This document shows, piece by piece, positions 17,355 through 26,122 of a stretch of 64,000 bases of DNA. The DNA comes from Desulfonatronospira thiodismutans ASO3-1 (GTDB lineage: Bacteria > Desulfobacterota > Desulfovibrionia > Desulfovibrionales > Desulfonatronovibrionaceae). Each line of letters begins with the position of its first letter. Within the stretch, counting starts at the first letter, position 1. A program made the translations under genes and the position numbers. The notes below the pieces were generated by a model. The model was not told where the DNA came from, did not search any database, and saw nothing but the letters and a program-made list of their open reading frames with translations. The DNA lies in NCBI RefSeq assembly GCF_000174435.1, contig NZ_ACJN02000003.1:1041574-1105573 (forward strand), in the 5' to 3' direction.

Positions 17355-18036
17355 GATTTTGTTTTTCAACCAGTTTCAAAGACTGAGTCCGATGCAAACC
17401 ATCAGGCCCTGCAGGAAAAAGGCGTTGATCGCATAGCACCTCCCACCGGAAAGCCGCCTGAAGGCTTTGGAGTCATGGACTTTGAACTTCAGGAAAATGG
17501 ACAATCCATTCATGCCTGCCCCATGGGACAGGCCTGTCTTGAAAACAAAATCAATCAAAAAAACCAAAAGACGGCTTCATACTTTGACCCCGAACAATGT
17601 CGAGCATGCCCGCATTCCAAGGACTGTCCAATAAAAATCACCAAGCGCAAGGCAAAGGTGGAATGGCAATGGAGCAAACCTCGCGTTGGAAGCCAGAAGA
17701 CATGCCTTTCAAGAAGATCAGAAACTAATCAATCTTTTCAAACAAAGGGCCGGAGGTGAAGCCGGCTTTTCCCAGCTCAAGGTTCATCATGGCCTGAGAA
17801 GATTGCGATGCCTGGGATCCGTGAAATCAAAGTTTAAAATTATCATGGCGGTCACGGCCTTAAACATCAAAAGAACTTTCAACTGGATGAAGGGCGGCAG
17901 TAGTGGGCCCAGAACTCGAAAAAATAAAGATTTTGAACCGGATACAGGCATACTTTTGTTTTTTATATGGCTTTTCTGTTCATATCTTCGCAAAACTTTG
18001 ATCGCCTCGGGCCTGCGCCCGAAAATTTTCAGCTGA
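17355..18036 (+). pseudogene. 3' fragment of a DDE transposase (IS1182-like), frameshifted
   Basis: Two overlapping frames together give the C-terminal third of a transposase. The first (to 17759) reads Q-A-L-Q-E-K-G-V-D-R-I-A-P-P, then G-F-G-V-M-D-F-E-L, then a cysteine cluster C-R-A-C-P-H-S-K-D-C-P. The second (from about 17686) reads A-F-Q-E-D-Q-K-L-I-N-L-F-K-Q-R-A-G-G-E-A and H-G-L-R-R-L-R. A frameshift near 17690 separates them, and the N-terminal catalytic part is missing because the fragment starts right after the pat stop codon. It is a decayed insertion sequence. Confidence 0.75.
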
Positions 18037-18305
18037 TCATCGAAAAAATCGTAACACGAATTGTTGACCGTTAATCTTGATCTGGCAAAAAAGCGACTTT
18101 TTGCAGACGCATCTTCATCATATTCAATTTGCATATTTTTGAGTACCAGTCAATTGAGGGCATAAGTTGCCACAGTTCTTGGGGCCTTGGGGAATTTATG
18201 GCCGTGATTTTGAGGGACGGATTAACTCGGACATTACGCAGTACAAATAGCCCTCAGGGCGTGACCGTGGACTGCCCCCGGGCCGATTACGACACCCGCT
18301 GAAGA
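18037..18305. other. Intergenic region after the transposase fragment
   Basis: No supported gene. A plus-strand 34-codon frame (18201-18302) ends in D-C-P-R-A-D-Y-D-T-R but has no recognisable family and may be chance. Confidence 0.3.
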
Positions 18306-19973
18306 TTATCCATCGCTTGTATCCGGCAGAAGCAGGGCAACCCTGGTCCCCTTGCCTTCCATGGAATCAATTTCGATTTCGCCGCCGTGATCCTGGACAA
18401 TCCTGTGCACTATGGCCAGCCCCAGCCCGCTGCCCTTTTCCCGGGCGGAAAAAAATGGCTCCAGAGCCTTTTCCCGGGTGGCGGCGTCCATACCGCAACC
18501 CCGGTCCTGTACCTCAATGCGTACCCGGTCCTTTTCCCGGGTGGCCCTAAGACTTATCTCCCCGCCCTGCCTGGAAGCCTGCAGGCTGTTCAGCACCAGG
18601 TTCAAAACCGCCTGCTTGATAAGATCCCTGTCAGCCTTTACTTCTACTTCACCCGGCTCAAGAATTAGCTGAACACTTCCGGATCTCAGGTCCATTTCCA
18701 GTAGCGTCCGAACCTCCTGAAAAAGATCTGCCAGGTTCAACTCTACCCTTTGCAGGGACCTGGGCCGGGCCAGGTACATAAGATCATTTATCACCCGGTT
18801 CAGGCGGTCCGCCTCGGACACCATGGTCCGGGCATACTCGGATGCAGGTTCCTCTCCGGAAAATTTCTGCTGAAAATACTGGGCAAAGCCCTTAAGCGAG
18901 CTCAAGGGATTGCGTATCTCGTGAGCCAGCCCGGCTGCAAACCGCCCCACCGCGGCCAGACGCCTGGAATGCTCCAGACTGCTTTCCAGTTCGCGCATAC
19001 GGGTCCTGTCCCGGAGCAGAACCAGAAAATCCTCTTCCTCCCCAATGGGCAGTATCAGCACCTCTATGCTCCTGTTCCCCATCTCCAGCTCATGCCAGCC
19101 TGATCTTTGCTCCAGGTCGATTTCCAGGGGCAGGACCTCGCTCAGGCTGCTGCCTACAATATTTCTATTCTGGTCCAGAAGTTCCTGGGCGGCTGGATTA
19201 GCTGCGGTGATCTCCATCCGGGAATTTACGCTTATAAGTCCGTCCGGCATGTTGTCCAACAGCCTGGAATGAAAGCTGCTCAGGCGTACAAACTGTCTGC
19301 CCTGCTCCTTTTTTCGCACATACCCCCAGGCCAGCAGTCCAATTATGAACAAAGCAGTAAAGGTAAAAACGGCCTGAACTGATATGGTTCTTTTGTATCC
19401 GCTGTAGGCCTCCAGGTGCCCGGACATATCCAAGGCGATAAAAAGGCTCCCATAACCATTGCCCGGATCATTTTCCTGAAGCATCCGGCCTCTCATATGC
19501 CCCATTCGCCTGGAGGGAAAGCCCTGAACAAAAACCTGCTGTCCGTCAAGCACCAGTTCAGCATTCCATACCTCCCTGGATGCCTTCTCAAGCATCTCCG
19601 GCCCGGGCCTGAAATCCACCGGCAGGATATCGCGGCTGGCATAAAATTCCTCCCCTTCCGGTCCATAAAGGCCCAGAAAAACCACATCCCCGTCCTGCAT
19701 CAGTTCTTTTAAAAGATCCTCTGCAGCGGGAATAAAGTCCTGTTCGTCGGCCCACCTCCGGCCGCCCATCCCGCGCATTGCTCCCCGGTACAGATTGGCC
19801 TCTATACCGCGACCGATGGACTGGGCACTCAGGGCCATGTGCTCCCGGACCTGTTCCTGCTGCTGGCGCAGGTTCTGCCAGGTAAGAAAAAACAGCCCAG
19901 CACCGAGCAAAACAAAAATAAGCCCGAAAACCAGGGCTGTGCTGACCTCTTTGCGGTCCAGACGTATATCCAC
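18306..19973 (-). CDS. Membrane sensor histidine kinase (PAS, HisKA, HATPase)
   Basis: A 555-residue sensor kinase similar in layout to ZraS/AtoS-type NtrB-like kinases. A transmembrane helix at about residues 12-30 and a second at about 205-222 enclose an extracytoplasmic sensor region with methionine- and arginine-rich stretches. A PAS domain follows (about 240-330), then the phosphoacceptor H-box A-H-E-I-R-N-P-L-S-S-L with His near 350, and an ATPase domain with N-L-V-L-N-S-L-Q-A, D-R-G-C-G-M and G-S-G-L-G-L-A. The start is GTG, 7 nt after GGAG. No response regulator is adjacent, so its partner lies elsewhere. The signal sensed is unknown. Confidence 0.9.
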   Translation of the reverse strand: MDIRLDRKEVSTALVFGLIFVLLGAGLFFLTWQNLRQQQEQVREHMALSAQSIGRGIEANLYRGAMRGMGGRRWADEQDFIPAAEDLLKELMQDGDVVFLGLYGPEGEEFYASRDILPVDFRPGPEMLEKASREVWNAELVLDGQQVFVQGFPSRRMGHMRGRMLQENDPGNGYGSLFIALDMSGHLEAYSGYKRTISVQAVFTFTALFIIGLLAWGYVRKKEQGRQFVRLSSFHSRLLDNMPDGLISVNSRMEITAANPAAQELLDQNRNIVGSSLSEVLPLEIDLEQRSGWHELEMGNRSIEVLILPIGEEEDFLVLLRDRTRMRELESSLEHSRRLAAVGRFAAGLAHEIRNPLSSLKGFAQYFQQKFSGEEPASEYARTMVSEADRLNRVINDLMYLARPRSLQRVELNLADLFQEVRTLLEMDLRSGSVQLILEPGEVEVKADRDLIKQAVLNLVLNSLQASRQGGEISLRATREKDRVRIEVQDRGCGMDAATREKALEPFFSAREKGSGLGLAIVHRIVQDHGGEIEIDSMEGKGTRVALLLPDTSDG

Positions 19974-20092
19974 TATGTACTCCGGAATAAAAACTGGGAT
20001 AGGGGAGACTGATCACCTAAGCCGGGCAGGATTTTAGAATACATTCCCGGACATGTAAATCAAGGCAGGCAAAAGAGCACAGCAAATTTACT

Positions 20093-20644
20093 TTACAGCT
20101 GGGACTCCTGCACAATCTTCAGGATGGATTCAACACCAGGTCTGTCTGCGGGTGTTTTGCCGATGTAATGCAGGCGGACGGTTCCGCCGGGATCAATGAG
20201 TACGTCTCCGCCCCGCTGGGATACGTCCCCGGTGGACTTTCTGGGCAATCTGCCCCGCAGGGCCTCCTTGAGGTAAAGCCACAGGGTTGCCGGCCCTATG
20301 AGCTCGCGGATACCGGCACTGAGCATTCCATAACCATGGTAAAGGGCACGGTCCTCGTCCACAAGAAGCGGCCACTTGAGGCCTGTGTCCTCCACATAGG
20401 CCCTGGCCATAAACCCGGCTTCAAAGGTGACCACCGCTGTCTTGACCCCGAGATCATCAAGGAACTGTTCCTTCTCCTGCAACTGCTGGAGATGCTTCTG
20501 GCAGGCCAGTCAGGCCAGGTGGCGATGAAACACCAGAAGCACCCAGCTCCCCAGATATTCCTGCATACTGTGCTGCCGGCCCTGGCTGTCTTTAAGAGTA
20601 AAATCCAGAGCCGGCTTTCCAGTTAGATCCCTGGAACCTGTCAT
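20093..20644 (-). CDS. Peroxiredoxin-like selenoprotein (thioredoxin fold, U-x-x-C), TGA read as Sec
   Basis: Read through an in-frame TGA (plus-strand 20510-20512, codon 45), the gene encodes 183 residues of the AhpC/TSA PRXL2-like family. The region is F-H-R-H-L-A-U-L-A-C-Q-K-H-L-Q-Q-L, where relatives carry a C-x-x-C redox motif, so Sec replaces the first cysteine exactly. Downstream the family core continues unbroken (V-T-F-E-A-G, T-G-L-K-W-P-L-L-V-D-E-D-R-A-L-Y-H-G-Y-G-M). A SECIS-like hairpin follows the TGA. Conventional gene calling would see only the 129-residue part after the stop. The start ATG at 20644 has only a distant GGGGA, so the start is less certain. Probable role: thiol/selenol redox chemistry or peroxide reduction in the cytoplasm. 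Confidence 0.85.
20473..20492 (-). promoter_or_regulatory. Bacterial SECIS-like hairpin
   Basis: On the coding (minus) strand, TCTCC pairs with GGAGA, an A-A mismatch follows, then GC pairs with GC, closing a 4-nt loop AGTT that contains the GU motif typical of bacterial SECIS apical loops. The loop GU starts 26 nt after the TGA, within the usual distance for bacterial SECIS elements. Confidence 0.7.
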
Positions 20645-20721
20645 AATATTTTTCTTATCCCCTGTTCAGCCAGTTGCATCTAAAGTTTCCTGAACATCTA
20701 CTGATCTCTGCTCTCTGATTT

Positions 20722-20890
20722 AGAATCCCCGAATCCCTCAATCCTTCAATCCCAGAATCCCTAAATCCCCCCTTTCTTCTCCACGCCCCACGCCCTCTTC
20801 CCCATGCCCCATGCCCCATGCCCTATGCCCCAATTCCCCAATTCCCCAATCCCCCAATCCCTTAATCCCCAAATTCCAGAATCCAGAATC
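20722..20890. repeat. Heptamer-repeat tract (CCCCATG/CCCCAAT type)
   Basis: Low-complexity DNA made of variants of a 7-8-bp unit: first TCCCTAAAT-like, then CCCCATG-like, then CCCCAAT-like. C-rich on the plus strand. It ends directly at the stop codon of the cytochrome gene. Confidence 0.85.
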
Positions 20891-23551
20891 CTACCGATTC
20901 CTGGTCCCGGACAGCATATTGGGATGGTGGGCTTCGTAGTCCATCTCCATGGTATGGCACACCGAACAGTTGTTATTGGCTCCGATGGCGTAGGGTTCGC
21001 CCTGATACTGCAGCGGCTGCACATTGTCCCTGTCCTGGCCGAACTTGTTTTCAGCCGGATATTCAGCATGGGTGGCCCCGTGGCAGGACTGGCACATAAG
21101 CCCCATATAATCCGTGCGCATGCGGTACAGCTCGTCAACCTCCTCGTTCCAGACATTAAAGGCCGATACCTGGTCACTTTCAGGCTGCTGAAAATCCTGG
21201 TGACAGGTCAGGCAGTCCGGCTGCTGCTCCCAGGGGATCCTGGGGTTTATCTCTTCGGTGGAATCCACCAGCCTTGGCTCAATAAGGCTCATATGCCGCG
21301 AGGCTTGCTTGGTCTTGCCGGCTTCGTACTCGCCTTTTAAAAGGGTCAGGGCATGATCCTCCAGGGTACCGTGACAGGAGGTGCAGTCCAGATCCACCCT
21401 GGTGGCGTGCACCCCGCGTTTGCAGTCCGTGTAGAGATCCGGGTCGCTTGGATGGCATGCATTGCAGGCCTCCGCCCCTTCCCGGTCCGAGAGGTAATGA
21501 ACGTGAAATCCATGCAGGGCCGCGGGCAGGTTTAAAATATCCGGATCCCCGGGTGCGTTTAAAAGCGGATCAGCGTGACAGCTCTGGCAGAGTACCGGTT
21601 CTCCGGCTTCAGCCCTGGGCATGAGACTGGTATCATGTCTTCTGTCGTGGTTTTTTAATACGTCCGAGGCGGTCTCTGCGGCAATGCCCATTTTGCCGTC
21701 TACTCTCCAATCTCCGCCATGACAGTTGTTGCAGCCCATTTCCGCGGATACCGGAGCCACCACCTTGGTCTCGGCCAGCAGCTCCCCGCTGTCCTTGTCC
21801 CTGGCCTCTATGTAAAAGAATGGATACGGGTTTATGCTCCCGTCGTCGCTGTATGGCACCACTGGTATGCCGTCAGCCACAAAGGTCCACAGATCCTCGT
21901 TGAGGGTCATCTCCCCCTGCATGCCCAGGCCCTTGGCGCTTATATTCTCGGGCAGTTCCCTGCCGGCCAGAGACTGAGAGTTGTCCCAGTAGCTCACGTG
22001 GTTTGCCGGGTTCTCAAAGCCCTCCTCCGGACGGAAAGTAAGCTCCACCCCTTGAGTGACAATCTCGGGCATAAAATCCCGGCGCACCAGCTGGGCGAAG
22101 ATGGTGTTGCCCGGGGGCAGCATGGACCAGTAGTCGTCGCAGTCGGTAATACATTTAAGCCCCAGGGTATTCCAGGCCATGAGGACGTATTCGTCCTCAT
22201 CGGGATCAAAAGGCGGGATGTCAAAGTCAAACTCGGGGACATCCACGGTTCTTGGCTTTTCCGGCTCTTTTCCCTGGATCTCCTGGACAATGAAGGCCGC
22301 CAGGGCCTGGCGCTCCTCCCGGGTACCCATGAATCTGGGCATATAGTCATATACATGGCCCATGCCGTCCAGCATGGAGTCCATGCCGAACTGGCCGAAT
22401 TTCTCAGTCACCGGGATGATATCGTTCATGAACCCGCCCCGGGAATGACAGGCTGAGCACTGGATATTGTACAGATCGCGCCCGGCTTCTAACTTGTTCT
22501 CGCTTGTGACCTGGTCATGCTCGGTCCACCTGGCCATCTTGAGCATGCCCTTTTCGTTTATTTCCTGCTCCATTTCCACCGGGATGGAACTGGAATACAT
22601 GTGCTCATAAATGACGTGGGGGCGTCTTCCGGCCTCGCGGATCCACTCGAAGCTGCCCATATACAGAAGGCCGATCATGAGAAATATGATAGTTATCGGC
22701 CTCTTGATGCTGCCTGGCATGCGGATGGAGATAATCAGCCCGCCGATGACGATAACCACCGAGAGCCAGATAAAGGCCTGGAAAAAAGGCACAATCTCCG
22801 GGGAGCGGCCCAGGATCATGGCCTGTGCCCCCTCGGGAACAGACTGCAGGTACCAGTAGCCGCTGATGAGCATGAATACAAAGGGTGCCAGCAGCCATTT
22901 GGCGCAGTAGCGGATCATCTGCTCGCGCAGGTCCGCATCCCTGATCCAGGATGCGGTGACAAAACCGTAAAGACCGGCCAGCATAAGCGCAATAAATGTC
23001 CTGAAGAACAGGGCCGGCCAGAAAGTGGGATTGAAGAATGCGTGCCAGACATTACCTGTTTCCAGCCACTGCCCCGGAGAAAGCATGAAGGCAATAATCC
23101 CGTTTATAACAAAAAGAGACAGCCAGGCGAATATAAAGTACAGCCAGCCCATGAGCAGGTGTTTTCTGCGCTCCATGGAGCCGAATGTATAATAGTAGAC
23201 GAATATGGCGATAATCTCGGCCATGAAAAAGACCCATTCAATGGCCCAGAAATAGACAAAGGTATGTATGAGCATGGACGTGGCCCCCGGGCTTACCAGA
23301 GAAATGGCGAACCAGATGCCTACACCGGTTACCGCTCCGAAGACCAGGGTCAAGAGCATGAAAAACTTGGCGTGCTTCTTGGTATATTCCAGGATGCCGG
23401 GATTGTTTTCCCGGTAACCCTTCATTTCCGTGAGAACCAGAAACAGCCCGCCGCCGATGGCGAAATGGGCCACAAACACGTGCACAATGGCGATAGTTGC
23501 AATCCAGAACCCTCCGCTGAAGGTAAACAGTTCCCACACCGGATAATTCAT
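20891..23551 (-). CDS. CydA-like quinol oxidoreductase fused to an octahaem cytochrome c domain
   Basis: An 886-residue integral membrane protein. The N-terminal ~340 residues form about nine transmembrane helices resembling cytochrome bd subunit I (H-V-F-V-A-H-F-A-I-G-G-G-L-F-L near the start). A periplasmic C-terminal part carries eight C-x-x-C-H haem-c motifs at about residues 364, 605, 654, 695, 721, 778, 818 and 861. The first belongs to a monohaem cytochrome-c domain; the other seven form a multihaem module. It probably oxidises menaquinol and passes electrons to periplasmic carriers rather than acting as an ordinary oxygen reductase; this is inference. GGGAGG precedes the ATG, which directly follows the stop codon of the upstream gene. 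Confidence 0.85.
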   Translation of the reverse strand: MNYPVWELFTFSGGFWIATIAIVHVFVAHFAIGGGLFLVLTEMKGYRENNPGILEYTKKHAKFFMLLTLVFGAVTGVGIWFAISLVSPGATSMLIHTFVYFWAIEWVFFMAEIIAIFVYYYTFGSMERRKHLLMGWLYFIFAWLSLFVINGIIAFMLSPGQWLETGNVWHAFFNPTFWPALFFRTFIALMLAGLYGFVTASWIRDADLREQMIRYCAKWLLAPFVFMLISGYWYLQSVPEGAQAMILGRSPEIVPFFQAFIWLSVVIVIGGLIISIRMPGSIKRPITIIFLMIGLLYMGSFEWIREAGRRPHVIYEHMYSSSIPVEMEQEINEKGMLKMARWTEHDQVTSENKLEAGRDLYNIQCSACHSRGGFMNDIIPVTEKFGQFGMDSMLDGMGHVYDYMPRFMGTREERQALAAFIVQEIQGKEPEKPRTVDVPEFDFDIPPFDPDEDEYVLMAWNTLGLKCITDCDDYWSMLPPGNTIFAQLVRRDFMPEIVTQGVELTFRPEEGFENPANHVSYWDNSQSLAGRELPENISAKGLGMQGEMTLNEDLWTFVADGIPVVPYSDDGSINPYPFFYIEARDKDSGELLAETKVVAPVSAEMGCNNCHGGDWRVDGKMGIAAETASDVLKNHDRRHDTSLMPRAEAGEPVLCQSCHADPLLNAPGDPDILNLPAALHGFHVHYLSDREGAEACNACHPSDPDLYTDCKRGVHATRVDLDCTSCHGTLEDHALTLLKGEYEAGKTKQASRHMSLIEPRLVDSTEEINPRIPWEQQPDCLTCHQDFQQPESDQVSAFNVWNEEVDELYRMRTDYMGLMCQSCHGATHAEYPAENKFGQDRDNVQPLQYQGEPYAIGANNNCSVCHTMEMDYEAHHPNMLSGTRNR

Positions 23552-24610
23552 TTAGGCCTCCCTTTTGGCCTCGAAAGCCAGCTTGAGCATGTAAAAGACC
23601 ACTGCCAGCCCCAGAACCAGGAATACGATGAAAAAGTAAAGCGGCGAATACTGAGGAACCACCTCAAGGTCCCGGGGATGAAAATACGGGGCCAGGTAAG
23701 CCTGTCTGACCAGGTCGCGCACAAGGACCATGAACACCACCGTGCCCAAAAGTGCTGCAGTGGTGGGCCAGAGCATTTCCTTGAATCCAAAAAAAAGGCT
23801 GAAGCCCGCCCCGGCCAGGGCTACCAGAAATATCGCCGTATGCAGGGCGCTGCCGCCCATGAACAAAAGCATAATGTCCGTGGGCAGGGAGATTAGAAAC
23901 CAGACACCCACAGCCACCTGCACCAGGGTGGCGTAGGAAAACCAGCTGAGTCCCTCCCGGATATACTCCGTGGCCCTGGGATCCTTTTTAAACCTCCAGA
24001 TGATGGCTGTGGCCAGACCGCCCACGGCAATGGAGGCCAGCACGAAATGCAGGTACCTGGGGATAAGGGTTGGATCTCCAAGGTTGAGCATGGTCCCGGA
24101 GCGGTTTTCAAAATAACCCGTCCACTTCTCGGGATTGAGCATAAGGGTCATGTTGTTGGTGAACAAAAAGGCGATGATCAGGCCGAAGATCACTGTCACC
24201 GCCAGGAACAAGAGCTTGAGCCGGGACAGGGAATCGTACTTGAAATCATAGATGTAGGCACTGTAGTAGAATATCAGGAGCAGGGCTATCACCGGCAGCC
24301 AGTACATGCCCATGAGTACGGAGCTTGTGTAGATGAACTGGGAGTAGAGCACCTGCAGAAAAAGAAAAGGGGCCACCCCGAAATTGATGGTAAAGGCAAT
24401 GGTATAGGGAAGCTTAAGGGAGATGTCCTTGCATACTGGACAGTGCTTGTCCCCGCTTTTGATATGCTTGACTAAGGCCATAATACCCATGCCCAGCATG
24501 GAATTCATTAAAAGCAGGTGCATGATGAAGGTGAGAAGCAGAAAAAAATAAAACCAGCCCCATTCGGTGGGAATGGTGTCCGACACGGGGATCAGGGCGG
24601 ATGGATCCAT
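23552..24610 (-). CDS. Polytopic membrane partner of the CydA-like cytochrome
   Basis: A 352-residue protein with about nine hydrophobic helices and no haem-c motif. It begins D-P-S-A-L-I-P-V-S-D-T, contains a C-P-V-C pair near residue 60 in a loop, and conserved-looking helix starts such as P-R-Y-L-H-F-V-L-A-S. Its stop codon abuts the ATG of the CydA-like/octahaem gene, so both are co-translated as one complex. It takes the position of a second oxidase subunit but I see no clear CydB signature. GAGGGAG precedes the ATG. Confidence 0.7.
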   Translation of the reverse strand: MDPSALIPVSDTIPTEWGWFYFFLLLTFIMHLLLMNSMLGMGIMALVKHIKSGDKHCPVCKDISLKLPYTIAFTINFGVAPFLFLQVLYSQFIYTSSVLMGMYWLPVIALLLIFYYSAYIYDFKYDSLSRLKLLFLAVTVIFGLIIAFLFTNNMTLMLNPEKWTGYFENRSGTMLNLGDPTLIPRYLHFVLASIAVGGLATAIIWRFKKDPRATEYIREGLSWFSYATLVQVAVGVWFLISLPTDIMLLFMGGSALHTAIFLVALAGAGFSLFFGFKEMLWPTTAALLGTVVFMVLVRDLVRQAYLAPYFHPRDLEVVPQYSPLYFFIVFLVLGLAVVFYMLKLAFEAKREA

Positions 24611-24752
24611 AATGCTCCCTCGATATTATTTGTGTTGAAGGAAAAAATGGCTTGCTCTGCTTTGCAGGTCCAGGTATATTGATTGTATCAAGCTGAAAAG
24701 CGCAATTATTAATACACAGGCCTTGTCCTTTGTGCAACTTTTTTTTCAGATC

Positions 24753-24820
24753 AAATCTGTTGAGCGATCAGGATGTGGCATGGGGACTGACTCTCTTAGA
24801 ACTTCTGTATAAACAGATAC
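24753..24820. mobile_element. Decayed copy of the GTATCTGTTTAGC MITE
   Basis: The segment aligns with the end of the 151-bp element at 57845: degenerate left end AAATCTGTTGAGCG, then ATGTGGCATGGGGACTG, and right end AAACAGATAC. About 68 bp remain. It lies just upstream of the PilZ gene and may contribute to its 5' region. Confidence 0.6.
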
Positions 24821-24875
24821 TTGAGTACAATATACACATCTATAATCCTTCCACTCTATGCAGGAGGAAAAATAA

Positions 24876-25277
24876 ATGCCTGACCAGGATATGCGCAAAC
24901 GAAGCCGCGTCGAACTTCAGCTTTCGGTGAGTATCCAGCAAAATGACGTGCATGGCTTATTAAAGACCAGCAACCTGAGCCTCAAGGGTCTTCTGGCTGA
25001 TTACCATCCGGATTTCACCGTCAATGAACCCTGTGAGCTGGTTATACATCTAAGCTCCGGCCTGGAGATCGGCATAACCGGGATAGTAGTCTACTCCAGT
25101 CCGGAGCGGGGCACTGCCGTGGATTTCGTCCAGATGGACGAGGAAAGCTTTTACCACCTGCTGAACGTGGTCCGCCTGTATTCCACTGACCCGGACCAGG
25201 TGGAAAGGGAACTGCTCACTCCGGCCTTTGACAGTTCCACCCTGGAGCAGCTCAAAAACAGCTACCGCGGGCATTAG
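24876..25277 (+). CDS. PilZ-domain protein (c-di-GMP receptor)
   Basis: 133 residues. R-K-R-S-R near the N-terminus and N-L-S-L-K-G-L about 25 residues later correspond to the R-x3-R and (D/N)-x-S-x-x-G motifs that bind cyclic di-GMP. The rest is a PilZ beta-barrel with a helical C-terminus. AGGAGG precedes the ATG. A stand-alone PilZ protein; target unknown, perhaps motility or envelope functions. Confidence 0.85.
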   Translation: MPDQDMRKRSRVELQLSVSIQQNDVHGLLKTSNLSLKGLLADYHPDFTVNEPCELVIHLSSGLEIGITGIVVYSSPERGTAVDFVQMDEESFYHLLNVVRLYSTDPDQVERELLTPAFDSSTLEQLKNSYRGH

Positions 25278-25479
25278 TCCAGCCCTGCACAACCCCGCAC
25301 GACTGCGGCTGGACCCGGCAAACCAGGGGCCTGGTTCAACCTGTCTTCTTCAATACCAGGATCAACACAGGCCGCGGCCTTCACTGCATAGAAGGCGTAT
25401 CCACCCGTGGACACAGTAACCCTTCAGAGAGCAGGAAGCATGCAAAGCATCCTGAGTGACAGGCAGGAAAACCCTTCCA

Positions 25480-25680
25480 GAACTCTTTACTCTTCAAAAC
25501 AGTGTGTGCGGAGCACCCGCGTGAAGCTGAAGGCTTCCCGTGCTGGAGAAGATTTTTTTGGCACGGTCAACTTCGTTGCTCATCCCAGTGAAACCAGCTA
25601 CACTGAAACTACGTTTGTTTCACGGGACAAGCGGGCGGCTTTGCCGCTCACGGTTGCGGAGTAACGCCCTGTACAGGGTC
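25480..25680 (-). repeat. Hairpin-chain element (reverse orientation)
   Basis: A row of short palindromes: GTGTGCGGAGCAC-like, a GAAGC/GCTTC unit, GTGCtgg...ggCAC, GCAAC/GTTG, TGAAACC/GGTTTCA and GCGGCtttGCCGC. The same modules, in reverse complement, occur at 37560, 44930, 46380 and 59805. It fills the gap between the PilZ gene and the thioesterase; 25278-25479 holds nothing recognisable. Confidence 0.7.
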
Positions 25681-26122
25681 AGCCTCTGGCCTCCGTCGGC
25701 CTGTCCATGCACATCTCCTTGAGCCATGCAGGAACACGTACCGGACGTCCATTGGACCCCATGCACACGTGTTCAGTGCGCCCCAGGGTGTGCACCCGGT
25801 CCTGGTCAGGGCCGAGCACCTCGTATTTAAATGAAAAAGAGGCCTTGCCCCAGTCACAGATGGCTGCCCGGATATATATCAACTCGTCGAACCTGCAGGG
25901 ATGCAGGTACTTGCACCAGGCCTCGGTCACCGGCATATACACACCCCTGGCCTCGATCTCGGTGTATCCTATGCCCCGTTCCCGGATATATGTACTGCGG
26001 GCCTTTTCAAACCAGTGCAGGTAATTGGAGTAGTAGACCACACCCATGGCATCTGTCTCGCCGTAGGAGACCCGGTGGGGATGCCTGGTTTCAGGGGAGG
26101 GAAAGTCAGTGACGGGCTTCAC
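25679..26122 (-). CDS. Acyl-CoA thioesterase, YbgC/4HBT family
   Basis: 147 residues with the hotdog-fold signature Y-G-E-T-D-A-M-G-V-V-Y-Y-S-N-Y-L-H-W-F-E, including the catalytic Asp of the 4-hydroxybenzoyl-CoA thioesterase class. It hydrolyses acyl-CoA esters; the substrate cannot be told from sequence. Its start overlaps the end of the apgM-like gene by 4 bp, indicating translational coupling. Confidence 0.9.
   Translation of the reverse strand: MKPVTDFPSPETRHPHRVSYGETDAMGVVYYSNYLHWFEKARSTYIRERGIGYTEIEARGVYMPVTEAWCKYLHPCRFDELIYIRAAICDWGKASFSFKYEVLGPDQDRVHTLGRTEHVCMGSNGRPVRVPAWLKEMCMDRPTEARG

Noticed and set aside
20093..20482. Treating the 129-residue frame after the TGA as the whole gene
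   Set aside because: The peroxiredoxin-like N-terminus lies in the same frame upstream of the TGA, and the TGA replaces the conserved redox cysteine.
22517..23896. A 459-codon plus-strand frame opposite the CydA-like/octahaem and partner genes
   Set aside because: Shadow of a GC-rich minus-strand gene; composition is His/Pro/Gln-rich and has no domain, while the opposite strand has clear haem motifs.
25407..25664. An 85-codon plus-strand frame before the thioesterase
   Set aside because: It translates the hairpin-chain element, which occurs elsewhere without keeping this frame.
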